In this document: in pieces, positions 11,566-23,504 of the stretch
Position numbering within the stretch: the first letter of the stretch is position 1
How the letters are laid out: each line of letters begins with the position of its first letter
Assembly (NCBI RefSeq): GCF_902148855.1
Contig: NC_043966.1
Coordinates: 50,911,880 to 50,975,879 of the forward strand
Length of the DNA stretch: 64,000 bases
Direction: 5' to 3'
Source: Sphaeramia orbicularis
Taxonomy: Eukaryota > Chordata > Actinopteri > Kurtiformes > Apogonidae
Program-made: the position numbers and the translations under genes
The notes under the pieces: model-generated
The model's database searches: none
What the model saw: only the letters and a program-made list of their open reading frames with translations
Told to the model about the DNA's origin: nothing

Positions 11566-14500
11566 ATGAAGAACCCTCATTTGTTAAGCAGTACCTTGAA
11601 CAGATCAATGAACCAAACAGAGCCAGTCCTGATCTCTGTGCCTGGTATTAACAAGAAGTTTAAGAGGAAGTCCCGTGAGCCTAAAAGGCTGTTCAGGAGC
11701 CCAGAGCCTGTGAGGATGAAGACGTACTCAGGGGACATGTCTGATGTGGACTCAGTAGACGACACCTTGGCTCCACTGCACACACAGCCTGCTGTGTCAA
11801 AGGAGGTGACAGGAAGTCTTCTCCCAGGAAACCCTGAAGATAAAGCTCAGACTTTGGCCCAGAGCTGCGCCTTAGACATGAGGATCAGCAGTACCATGCC
11901 TGCCATCACCGCCAAACTGTCCCAGTTACCTGCCTCTCCATTCTCCAACCTGGAGATCTCCCACTGGCCTGCAGCCATCTCCCAGCCACTGTCCAACAGA
12001 CTCAAAGTTGGCCTGCGATCCACCTTCCCCCTGTCCTCTGTGAGCAGCAGCAGCCACTCACCCAGCCACCAGGACTTCCACCTGGAGCCTGGCCCACAGC
12101 TGTCCCACACAGTCCAGTGTCATGAGCATGTGGAGCCCCAAGGCCTCTCTCCAAAGGTGAATACATACAGGAAGAAATGTCTTCAAGAAGCAAAAGCAAT
12201 TAATCAGCCCACAAAAAATTAGTCTGCAACTGTCCTGACAACTGATTTATGTCTTAACCCCAATGTCATTAATGTAAGGATTTGATGCTTTTGGAGCAGT
12301 TCTTATTGTTGTGACATTTTCAGTAGTCTTAACTTTTGTTTCCTGCTTTGGTTTTGATTACATCTTTGTAGAGGTCAACTAAAAGTGGATATTTTAAGGG
12401 CCAATGTGATAAAGAATTGGAACAAGTTGATAGCCAATTAATGGCTATTAGCCCCAAAAATATGCATGGTTGGTTGATAATTCAGTATTTTTGACATATT
12501 ACTTACTGTTGTTTTCTCACAAACTATTAAATATATAACCCTTTTGCCTCTTGGCTGTTGCTCAACAAAATATGTGATCAATGCATCTTATGGTCATGCA
12601 TTATTTTTTTTTAGGAGTGTTTGGTCACATTCTGCTTTTTAACCCTGACTTTAAAAGTATTGTGTCAGCTTTACAGCCTCCATCAGTACAAGTTCAACAT
12701 ATCAAATAGTCATATTTCTGGTGACCTCTGACCAACCTCTATCAGCCTGTATGATTGAAGGCCAGCAGACCTATGCAAAGCTATTCTCTAGGGTACTCAT
12801 GTCCACCCCAAAAATCCTGTTTCCACTGAAGAGGAATCAATTTGACACAAATGTGGTAAAGTTATTCAAGTAGTGTACTTTAATGTCTTAATGTACAAAT
12901 GAGAGGTATTCTACTTTACTTGAGTATTTCCACTTTATGCTTTTGTATTCTTCTAGTCTATTACATCTCAAAGGCAAATACTGCTCTAGATTTGTCTGAT
13001 AACTCAACAACCACTTTGATGAAAAATATCATCCTTGATATGAGACAATGCTACTCATCTGCCTTGCTGTACAGTACTTGGCACTTAGTGATAAGAAAAT
13101 GTATGAAAGGACCCATTCTACATATTGAGCCATTGCGCTTTTTGATTCTTTAAAGTACCTTTCATTAATAATGCTTAGATGGCATTACCTTTTACATTTA
13201 GTGGTATTATTAGTTTTAGTTAAGTAATGGATCTGAGTTTTTCTTCCATTACTGACTATTACTGTAGCGTCTTCACACTTTCAGTCTGATTCCTACTAGT
13301 TTATTGGCTTTTGACAGTCATACAATACAAAAAAGGATTTTAGTCTAGCTTGTATCCTCTAAATTCTCTAAATAACAGCAAATATCCTGAAAATGAGCTA
13401 TTGAAGTACTCTTTCAGTAATCCAGGTACAATCTGTGGGTTTAAAAGAAGGCTTAATATATGTCAGTTTTGCGTGATTCAAACAAATATATTTCCTTAAA
13501 TCCATTTTAAGTATATTTCTCATCTTGAAACAGTTGTAGCTAATTAAAGTGCAACATTAAACATGGCTTGGTTATAGTTGTGCAGATAGTACAACTATAT
13601 AGTATAGTAGTACAGATGTACAGGTGACAATTACTGTTCTAGATTGAAATATCTTTGAGCTTTTGTAGGTTACACAGAATAGCTGATGTCCACTTTTTGT
13701 GATTTATCAAGACTCTTGTAATCTAAACTCTCATGACTCTCTCCTCTGCTCTAAGGAGTCTCCCCGGAAGAGAGTTGGGATGAGTTCTGAAGTAACTGGG
13801 CGTCTTCCAGAAGTTAAAGCCATTCAGCAAACCAGAAGGCTTCTGGCCAATGCCCGGGAGAGGACCCGAGTCCACACAATCAGTGCAGCATTTGAGGCTC
13901 TGAGGAAGCAGGTCAGACTGACAGTGCTCTTTAAAATCCATTTTCAGTGATTGGAGCCACAGTGGGTGGTCAAGTCACTTTGCATTTTACACCAGGCCAG
14001 AAGTATTACTGTCAATCTTGTGTCAGTGCTCATGCACTGTTATTGGGTTAGGGGTTTGTTTTTGCACCAGTATGCTTCCTAACAACTTCCACATTACTTT
14101 CACATGGGCTAGCTAGAAAATAAACATGTTTCAAGGAGTAAAGTATATGTGCAGACCAAGAGACAATGTCCAGGGATGAAAATTGAAGCCAGTGTAGAAT
14201 TGTCAAATATTGCTTTTCCTTGAACGTCCATTTGGGAGTGGCTCCAAAATTGAGTCACTTCCCATAAACCCCCATGTTAATTGGTCTCTGAACTTTCCTC
14301 TCACCCTGCACTCCCTATCTAATAAAGGCAATTGTCCATTAACCCTTTTACCCCTGAGCCCTGATTCCAGGTAGATGTGCTGCTGTGAATTTGCGTCTGT
14401 AGGAGTGTTATAAAAGCTGCTTGTGAGTATGTGCTTGTGTTCCTTTTCTTCAGTGGTTTTGCTTTACTGTGTTTGAGGGTCGAAACAGGTGGAATAGCAG

Positions 14501-15970
14501 AAAAAGACAAAGAAAGGAACTAAAGTTTGACAGGTTTTTACTAAATAAGGCACTCAGAATATACATCAATAAGAGATTTAGGATGTATAATATGAACTGT
14601 GAACTGAAACACACTGAACAACAACAACGATTTGAATTTGGGGCCAGTAGTTTTTGTTTTGGGCTCTTTTTTTCGAAATCAGTCCAGCTACTTTTTGGCA
14701 TCTGGTTGAATGCCAAAAAGCAGTTACAATGGAACGAACTCAGCAAAGACAGTAAAAAAAAAAAAGAAAGGACAATCACCTCAACACTAGAACACACCTG
14801 TAAGTGATCATTTCAGTTGATTTTGTTGATTAATTTTCACTTATTTTTGTTCTTTTTGCTCATTTTGTTGATTTTGGTTTCATATTTGTTCATTTTTGCT
14901 AATTTTCATTCATATGTTTATTTTTTGTTTAATTTCTTACGCTTATGAATATTCTAATAACTTTTGTTGATTTTGTTTTAATTCAGCTTTTTTTTGTTGC
15001 AAATTTTTTAATTTTTAGTACCTGGTTGAACTCCAAAAGCAGCTACACAGTCAAAACTCGGTAAAAACACAGTAAAAAAATAAAGGAAAATCACCACAAC
15101 ACTGCAAACAACAGTAAAAACCAAAAAATACAAGAAATCGTCTATTTTTATAGCAAGTCGGTCTCACTCACTGCTCTGTGTTTTGCCCCTTATTCCACAG
15201 GTGGCGAGGATTGCACTGAGCATGCTCGATTCTATTAGCATGTTTTGAAATTTTTCCTGTTGAGTTTTTATGAATATTTAAAATGAATCATACATTCAGA
15301 ATGCTCACTACAGACACGTCAGGGGTTAAAGGGTTAACTACAGAGGTGGAGGTTGCCAGTGTTTAAAAGAGTTTTTCCAGGGTGTGGAGTGTCCCTCTAC
15401 GATGGTGGATTTACCTACTGGTGCCCTTGGCACTGCGCAACCAGTTCTGTTTGTTTTTTTCTGTTTGTTAACACTCTAGCACCAAAACTATTGGTTGAAT
15501 TCATACCAAATTGGGTTTATATATTGCTAGTGACCCAGAATAGATCTGATTACATTTTGGTAAAAGTAGGTCAAAGTTCCAATTTTTTTAATGAATTTTC
15601 AGAATCTTTTTTTTTTTTTAACATTTACTTATAATGGGCAAAATTTCAAATGTCTATAAAACATAAATTTTGTTTCCATTTACTTCAAACTTGGCACATA
15701 TATAGAGGCAATTGATATGACATCAGCACACGCATAGACATGATGATATCAGCAGGATTGATGTCAAAATAAGCTACAATATGTGCAAGGGGCAGGGTTT
15801 GTTGTGCCTGGCACAGCTTATTTCGAAACGTAATGGAATTCAATGCCATAACTGAAGCCAACTTTATTAAAGCCAATTCTTTACTTTAGTTCCAAGAGTG
15901 GTCACATTAGTGAGGTTAAACTGTATTAATTACCTCTGCCAAGGAGGTTATGTTTTTGCCAGGGTTTGTT

Positions 15971-16010
<40 letters not shown>

Positions 16011-17223
16011 CGTTAGTGTGCAACATAACTCAAAAAGTTATGGACAGATTTTGATGAAATTTTCAGGGTTTGTTGGAAATGGGATAAGGAAGAAATTATT
16101 AAATTTTGGTGGTGATCGGGGGTGGGGGGGCCCATTTCCAACAAACCCTGAAAATTTCATCAAAATCTGTCCATAACTTTTTGAGTTATGTTGCACACTA
16201 ACGGACAGACAAACAGACAGACCGACAGACAGACAAACAAACAAACAAACCCTGGCAAAAACATAACCCCCTTGGCGTGGGGGGGCCCACGGGGGGGGCC
16301 ACTGATCAGCCTTGGCGGAGGTCTGCGCTCTCCGAGTGCTTCTAGTTTTATTAGTGTATGTTAATAATAATAAAAAAAAGTTTATGATATTTTTTTAAAA
16401 GCAGTTTTATGGGATTTGAAGAATTTATAATGTTAATTTTGCTACCCTTCACTCCCTTGAATCACCACTGGGGCACCAACCGTAGACCCCCCCATCCACC
16501 CCCCCCCCCCCCACCCCCCCATTTTTCTGGATCCGTCATTGCTCTGTGCTAGAAAATGAGAATGTACACACTGTCTAGTGTTTCGACGTTAAAATGGATA
16601 AATAACACCAAATAGCACTGAAATAACATGGTTGTTTTCTTTCACGTTGAAAGGGGACTTTGAAAATGGAGTAACAGGAGATTGCAATAGAAATTTTGGT
16701 TCAAAAGGTAAATGTGAATAAGTGCACAGGAAACAGATTTACTGACATTATTACACTGAATTAATATAAGAAACACATATAAGTGCTATATGTATGTGTT
16801 TGCAATAAAAAGCTGTATGAGCAAACAAAAACACAATTTTTTGTTTTACTTGTGATTTTGCTTTTTCAAAAATTTTATATTTTGTTTTCAAAATAAGAAC
16901 GTGCACAACATCCTGCACATGATCAGAGGGAATACAGCTTCAACTCTGAATTCTCTGTTTCCACTGCAGGAAAGTGACGGAATGCCCACCTGTCCCTTCT
17001 TCCTCTTCTTCATTCATTTCTTTCTCCACAGGTGCCGTGTTACTCCTACGGACAGAAGCTTTCCAAACTGGCCATATTACGTATAGCTTGCAACTACATT
17101 CTGTCTCTGGCTCAGTTGGCAGAGCTGGACTACAGCTCAGACCACAGCAGCCTGAGTTTCTCTCACTGTGTGGAGCAGTGTACCAGGACCCTACAGGCTG
17201 AGGGCCGCAGCAAGAAGAGAAAG
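11566..17223 (+). CDS. atoh8: Atonal homolog 8, bHLH transcription factor (3' terminal exon not found)
   Basis: Nuclear basic helix-loop-helix factor of the atonal superfamily, known in vertebrates to act in neural, muscle, kidney and endothelial development. Coding exons are 11566-12156, 13756-13911 and 17032-17223, all joined in phase 0 by GT/AG sites: 197, 52 and 64 codons, 313 in all, against about 321 in human. The N terminus keeps a basic stretch (KKFKRKSREPKR) matching the human KLKRKGKEPARR region. The basic region (NARERTRVH) lies at about residues 229-237. Helix 1 (ISAAFEALRKQ) ends exon 2, and the loop and helix 2 (SYGQKLSKLAILRIACNYIL) open exon 3, followed by the ATOH8-typical tail ending GRSKKRK. 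The start is the ATG at 11566; an upstream in-frame GTG is not used. In human a tiny last exon adds one Glu before the stop. I could not place its equivalent, so the end at 17223 is a splice donor, not a stop. Confidence 0.93.
14339..15337. mobile_element. piggyBac-like non-autonomous element with TTAA target duplication
   Basis: TTAA at 14339-14342 and 15334-15337 flanks a 991-bp element. Its ends match as inverted repeats: left CCCTTTTACCCCTGA, right (reverse complement) CCCTTTAACCCCTGA. TTAA duplication with a CCCTTT-type terminus is typical of piggyBac-like elements. Inside, a ~100-bp segment (CTGGTTGAATGCC to CAACACTAG, about 14700-14790) is repeated at about 15020-15110 (CTGGTTGAACTCC to CAACACTGC). 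No transposase was recognised. It lies in atoh8 intron 2. Confidence 0.8.
15473..15835 (+). repeat. Single-unit copy of the ~170-bp dispersed family
   Basis: It begins at ACACTCTAGCACCAAAACTA and continues through the same blocks as 6419-7070 (GTTGAATTCATACCA, GACCCAGAATAGAT), including the shared 3' segment (GACATCAGCACACGCATAGA, GGGTTTGTTGTGCCTGG). Here there is one unit where the first copy has three, so unit number varies between loci. It lies in atoh8 intron 2. Confidence 0.8.
15931..16350 (+). repeat. Dispersed repeat with internal fold-back duplication
   Basis: It runs from TACCTCTGCCAAGGAGG to GGTCTGCGCTCTCCGAGTGC and is homologous to 50625-50905. It contains a (TGTC)n tract, TGCAACATAACTCAAAAAG and a G-run. 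Unlike the other copy, it carries a long inverted duplicate of its own left part: 15936-16083 is repeated in reverse complement at about 16131-16278, with a ~47-bp loop. It lies in atoh8 intron 2, beside another dispersed repeat. Confidence 0.85.
16488..16520 (+). repeat. C-rich tract
   Basis: Runs of C broken by single A or T bases (three blocks of 5 to about 14 C) in atoh8 intron 2. Such tracts are replication- and assembly-error prone. Confidence 0.8.
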
Positions 17224-20200
17224 GTGAGCTGGAACTCATTTCTTTTTTACCTCACATTCTCTGACTTTGGATCTTCCTCAACATCAGTGAGAAACAGGAA
17301 GAGAAATTGAAGACAAATAGCTCTCCAACAGACACATCACTCTTTATGTAACATACAAAATTGCTGTTTTGCATCAACCTTAAAGCAGCAAATGACTTTC
17401 ATCAGTTTTTTTTTCTTAAAATCTGTAAAACCCCAGTGATAGACTAATTATCACTAATCCATTAGTCTTTCTGTGCTTACGCACCTGAATCACTTCCCTC
17501 ACGGTGAACAACTTTGAAGATGACTCCATCATAAACACAGTTCACTAGTTTACATAATAAACCAAAATGTCACTCAAGCCTTTTCGGAAATTTTGCCACG
17601 TAGTGCATTGTAGGGATGGGAATTCCACGCAGCAGCAATTTGTCTGTCTCTTTGTGAGCGCTGAACCCAAATGTCGCCTTTACCTCCATCCATCGATTGT
17701 ACTCATTCTTGAAAACAACCCTGGTGGACTGGAGAAGTTTATGTTGTAGCGATCTGGCTCATTTTCTTGCTGAATCTGTGAGAAACCGTTTTGCTTCCCA
17801 TGTACAATGGTCATCTTGTGTTGAGTCTGTGAGAACTCACAAATGACTGGATTGATCACACTTGCGAGGTGTACTGATTGAGTAAATATGTAGAAAGTAC
17901 ATTTTGGTGGCTCTGGCAGCACTAAAACCATTTTGCAAGTAATAAGAGATGCATCTTTTGTCAGCTCATAGCTTTTTTCTTTCTTTTTAATTTCCTTTTG
18001 TTTTGAGGTTGATTCTGTTTGTTAATGCAGACCTACTGCAAATGCATTCTCCTTATTTAATATCTAATGCAAACTGTTAACTAGTTAATCATCATAACAG
18101 AAAGAATATCATCCATACATCTCATATTTCTTTCTTATTGGTTCTGCTCATACATTGCTGTTTTTTGTTTAGTGTTAAAGATAGTTTTATAGAAAATAGA
18201 AGAGGTACCAGGAAACCAAATATATTAATTGCAGAAAAAGTCAGGATGGATGTTTAAAAATGACCAACATGATTACTTGTACTTATAAGAGTACAAGAGT
18301 TGATTTTTGTGGCATCTATATTGCTATGAAGTATGGGTAATTTTCTGAGCAAACACTGCTGTAGTCTGCAGGTAAATGGGATCCTCTCAAAATGCTTAGA
18401 AAGTCCTTGAGTTTGCAAGTGCAGTCAAGTGTGGACATTTGCTTTCAGCCATTGATTGTATGGATGACACAACAGCTCCCTCAAAGTGAAGCCAAAGTAT
18501 GTGAATGGTTCCCTGGTGGATGGTTGCACTATCGGTCATGAACCTGTCTATATTCAACCGTGGGACTTCATCCAACATGAAAAGTTGAAATACATGTCCA
18601 ATAGATTTTTCCCAAAGGTGATTTCTCTCTCTCTCTCTTTTTTTTTTTAGATAGATTTCATCAGTTTCATTTGTGTTCAAGGTGTCTTCACCTTTCTGAA
18701 AGCTTGAATTTAACACCTTTGTGAATACGGTAATTTATTAAAAGTTATACCATATATAAGTTGTTCTGGTGAACACATTCCAATTCACAAGTCTTCTTAT
18801 GTCACAAATTAATCCCAGTATGTACATCTCCATTACTTCACTGTCTTTTATTCTTTTTGTTAATTCTACAATTATCCTTACCAACTAGGCTATTCACGTG
18901 TTTGCTAATACATTATATGAATAGCTGGGTCACTCAGACTGACAGCGTTAACGTCATTAACTAACTTGACTTTATCAGTTTTTGACACAATTATACAGAC
19001 ATGTACTGACTAGTATACTGACTAGTCATGAACTTAACAGCAATTCTGTTCTGGACATCTGGACAACCTCCTTGACTGCACAAAAAGCCAACAACAATCT
19101 GTCCTCCTGACATGATCAGGTTTTGATTCAGTGTGCGTGGAGACGAGAAACTGTTTACAGATGGCTCAACTGGCAGCCAAGGGGTAAGGACTGAAGCTCA
19201 AAACTGAGGTCAATGCAGAAATATCTCAAAGTGTAATACCGCTGACAGCCACTAGATTCTCATTCCAAACAGGCCTGGCTCCCATAGATTTCCCAACAAA
19301 CACAAAGTCAATATTTATTTTCCAAAAATCATTCTGGTGTCAATCATTTTAATAGACCCTCTAATTAGTGTTTTTGGTCCATCTTTGCGTTATTGCTTCA
19401 TTGATAATATTTTAGGACAAACAGAAAGCTTGATATCTGACATGATCAGCTTTTACTGACAGCTCACTCAGCTGGTGGGTCAGACTTTCAGAGCTTCTGT
19501 TCATTGAATAAAATGTATTTGATTTGGCTATGCAGTGTGTGTTAAGTGTAAACTAACATCTAGCTTTAGCTCACCCTTTGCATTCCCCCAGTTCCAAATA
19601 TGATCACATCTGGCTCCTGCAAGTTGATCACCAAAATTCTAGTTTCAAATTCCAGTTTAATGTCATGGGAGATTGTGTTGGTTCCTCCATCCACTTCTTG
19701 TGGATTTACTTGGGGCCACCACAAGTAAAATGGGTTGTCAAAGCAACATTAGTATACATGGTGGACTCGTCTATGTGTGGCCAATATGGACTGTGGTCAC
19801 AACATGTGTCATTGTAGGAAGACGGAAGCCCCAGTAAATGCGTCAGTTATGTTTAATTTTTTTCTAGAGCAGACTGCAGTGATGTGGTGCATCTTCCATT
19901 GTTATCTATTGTCTCTTTGGGTTGAGACAAAAAAAATATGGGAATTTATGGCAAACATGGACTTGGAGGTTGTCACCAGAGGCCATGTTTTCTTAATGTG
20001 TTATGCAAATTAGATTCAAACTTTTGAAAAGTCACAAAACATGAAATGTGAATTATGTCTGTTTCCATATACGGATTTGGAATGAATACATTAGAATAAA
20101 TTAGACTGCCTGATGCTGTCAAGAGAGTGGCGCTATAAGCACACTGAGCTAACATAGAGCATTCTGTTGTTGTTTTCCATCTGAAATGAATGTGCTGGGT

Positions 20201-20740
20201 TTTTTTGTGGATTAATTTAGGAAGCCATCAGTGCACATTACATATAGCTAGGACCAGCCACATTTTCACACTTAATGAGGTCAACCAGAAAACCCCCAGC
20301 TGATAAGTCATGTGATGTCAATGTTCACTATGTGACAATTTACCAGAAAAAGGTGTTTCCACTTCCCATTGACTGCATGAACACTTTCTGAAAAAGGCAA
20401 AACCCTTTAAAGTGAGCTTATTTTTTTATTTTCTCATTTTTTTATTGTCCTTTCCATCAAACTTGAACTACTGACCCTGCCTTTGTCCAAATCATCATGG
20501 TGTTACAGTTATTTTTTAACAAGTTGAATGTTAAAGTCAGAAAGTAACATGACTCACAGAGCTATTTGAGTACATTCAGCATCTACAAATTGTGTTAAAA
20601 AAATAAATAGTTTGTACTGTTAGTAAGCATTTTTTATCATCATTTATGAGATCCGATATACAGCTTGCACAGGCATATTGCTTTTTTCGTTGGAAACTAG
20701 CTGACAGCTTTTTCCCTGTTCGTTGGCTGTTTCTCCTTGT
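17224..20740. other. Non-coding stretch downstream of atoh8 exon 3
   Basis: It begins with the donor GTGAGC that closes atoh8 exon 3, so the first part is intronic. No exon, RNA or complete mobile element was recognised. Segments near 18440-18600 and 19190-19330 read like decayed dispersed repeats. Confidence 0.45.
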
Positions 20741-20747
20741 GTACACG

Positions 20748-20764
20748 CCTGTGTGTGTGTGTGT

Positions 20765-20797
<33 letters not shown>
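20748..20797 (+). repeat. (GT)n microsatellite
   Basis: About 25 GT units with one TATG interruption. It is followed 100 bp downstream by a CA tract on the same strand, so the two are complementary and could pair. Confidence 0.95.
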
Positions 20798-20798
<1 letters not shown>

Positions 20799-20894
20799 TC
20801 TCAAAGTCCCAGACACCAGATGTTTAGAGTGGAGGGGAAGTGGAGCTGGCGCCATGAAGGGCAGAGGGCAGCGAGAAGGCACGCGAACTGAAAC

Positions 20895-20908
20895 CACACA
20901 CACACACA

Positions 20909-20962
<54 letters not shown>
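20895..20962 (+). repeat. (CA)n microsatellite
   Basis: About 34 CA units with one GCG interruption, complementary to the GT tract at 20748-20797. Confidence 0.95.
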
Positions 20963-20966
<4 letters not shown>

Positions 20967-21129
20967 GCACATTCCCCAGCAGCCTCTCCAACACATTCCC
21001 CCACTCTGCCTTTCCAGGCCATCTGCTGCAACATACTTTGAAGCAAGGAAGGGAAAAAACACAGTCATCATCAGTCTGTCAGACAGCAGCAGCTGGTGAA
21101 AAGACAGAAAGAGAGCCACAGGGGTTTGG

Positions 21130-21345
21130 GTGGAGCACACATGTCTTTGTATAGTTGCATGGACAAATTTCAGGAGGATGTTTGGCATTGTTAGGACATT
21201 TAGGCTAGTCTGCTCAACTTTAAATGACTTTTTCAGGGTTAAGGATAGGTTAGGCATTCCATTGTAATGGTTAGAGTAAGGGGCAGCAGAATGCATTAAG
21301 TCAACAAGTGTCCGCAAGACACCGACATGTATTTTTGTATCCCTA
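21130..21345 (+). repeat. Degenerate copy of a common teleost GGTTAGGG-rich interspersed repeat
   Basis: The segment contains CAGGGTTAAGGATAGGTTAG, TAATGGTTAGAGTAAGGGGC, GAATGCATTAAGTCAACAAG and a TCCGCAAGACACC end. I recall this layout from a dispersed teleost repeat that often lies next to GT/CA microsatellites, as it does here. There is no coding content. Confidence 0.55.
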
Positions 21346-23504
21346 TGTTACTGCAAAATTTTGACTTTAGCCATTAAAATACTAAACATATGCTCAGGGT
21401 ACTGGTGAAATAAGTTGTGTGGCAAATTGTATAGAGATGCACTGAAATAATTTTCTGTCAGTGAGATTAACTGAGCGAACAAACTGTTGTAATACTGCCT
21501 ACCTCTTAAGATGGACCATAAATAGCCTTAAGGTAACATTTGTGTATCCTTGTGTCCTTCTTGAAGTTTGCTTTAGAGTCCTTTGTAGACGTTAACCAAC
21601 ACCACTTGTTGCACATGGTTGCTACTGTATAGGAACAGGAGAGGTGCTGAAGAATTCAGGACTGAACATAGGGGAAAAAACATGAGTCCTCTTCATTGAA
21701 AATCAAGTTGTTAACATGGCAGCTGAGACTGTTGTCAGGTCAGAAATCAAATCAAACAAACAACCAGACTAAGAGTTTCTAATCCAATGCATTTCTTGTT
21801 GAATTTATGGTCCACTCACTGTGCACTCTGGTTTCCCATAGAAACTGTAGCCTGTACAATCATACCTTCAGCATCATGCAGCCTAGTTCATTGGTTGTAA
21901 ACCCATGAAATTATGGGAATGTATATAATTCACATTTTCTTTTTTTTGCAACTTTTCAGAAGATGTCTACAAATTTTACTGGCTTTTTTAGAGAGATTTG
22001 ATGCCACTACAGCTATCTTGTGTCCGTTTTATTTTTTCATTGGTGATCAGTGGATGCTGACTCAAGCTTATGGAAAACAAATTCATTCAAGGGTTCATCA
22101 ATATGATTAATGCAACCCAAAATGATAACAGTGATAGGAGAGGTATTTTTTAGTTGCCTTCGTGTTTGTCCATTAGAAATATGAATTCTCAGAAGTGGTG
22201 TAATGGACTGCGGTACAGTTCGGCAAAAACATTGACTCAAGGATAAACATGTTACATTTTGTAGATCAAAGGTCAAGGTTATCTGACCTCACAAAACACA
22301 TTTTTGGCCATATCTGCTAGTTATTAAGAGGACTACAAGAACAAATGATGATGCAAAAATAGCAGATATTTGATGGTTCAAGCAGCAAAGTAGCAGATGC
22401 AGTGCAAAAACTACCATGTTTAATCCAAGTATCTAAGCTGTAAAATTTGTTCCACATGTCAAAACTTCACGGACCAACATTTCATTGGTGTTTTCAGGTG
22501 TTTGATTCTCAATCCAAAGATCAAAGGGTGAAATCCTGTCTGTGCCTCCTAGTATTAATGTTAAATATTTGGCAATTTAACAGTTTCTACTGCTGTATTG
22601 CTTTGTTATTTGAAGAAGTTTATATAGACCATGAGAAGCTTTATTTGACTGACTGATTGACTGACTTATATATGTTTTTATCCCAGTCAGAAAGTGTTGT
22701 TGCTGAATCATGTCATTAAATACACAACCTTTAAATCATTACAGAACGTAATTATACTTCTATGTGTGTGTGTGTGTTGCATAGCTTTGCCTTTGAGATT
22801 GTTTTGTGCATTTTATTGAACATAATTTTTGTTTTGTGTTGACAGGTTGGGAGGATTCCAGAAGATGTGTGACATTTTTGCTGCAACATAAGTCTTCTCT
22901 CAAACCTCTCAAGATTTCTACATGGAAAATAATAACAGTTACTTCAATCAAAGAAGCAAATGGTATGGGAAAAATGTCAAATGAAATACATGTGAAGACA
23001 GACGTGTTTTCATTTGTTTCCTTGTGTTTTTAGCTGTTGTTTCCCACATTATATGCTTCCTTTAACTTAAATGTTAGGATTTGCTGAGCTTTACAGTGAT
23101 AAATGAGCTAACCAACGTATTGATTTGACTAATGTGATGTATTACTTAGTGTTGACAATGTTTACACAAAGCTACACTTTTTGTACATATCCAAGTGTGG
23201 CTGGGCTCTTGTGTATTATTTCAGTAAGGGCTTTCTCTTTGACTATTTTGAAATCTGAAAACTGAAATGATCTGTGAACCTCTGTTCTAGAGACGTGTTC
23301 GACCTCAGTAGCCTGACTTGTTTGGGTAGTGTGCACATACTCTGCCTAGACAACCCACTTACAGAGTGTGTGGATGTTAGCTGCAGTGTAATTCCAACTG
23401 AATGTGTGGGGTGTGATGGTGTGTGTGCTGACAGTTCAGCCTAATGCTGCCAGCCTGTTTCCTCAAAAGCTGTGGAAACCCTTCCCCCCACTTCTTTCTG
23501 TCAT

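Noticed and set aside
16030-16244. Same peptide-like frame on both strands
   Set aside because: The fold-back repeat gives identical frames in both directions; no protein family is involved.
20697-21317. 206-codon minus-strand frame rich in VCV and THTH repeats
   Set aside because: It is produced by the GT and CA microsatellites.
22838-22880. Candidate last exon of atoh8 after GTGTTGACAG
   Set aside because: Frame-compatible with a stop after eight codons, but the residues do not match the expected single-residue end; recorded only as a candidate.
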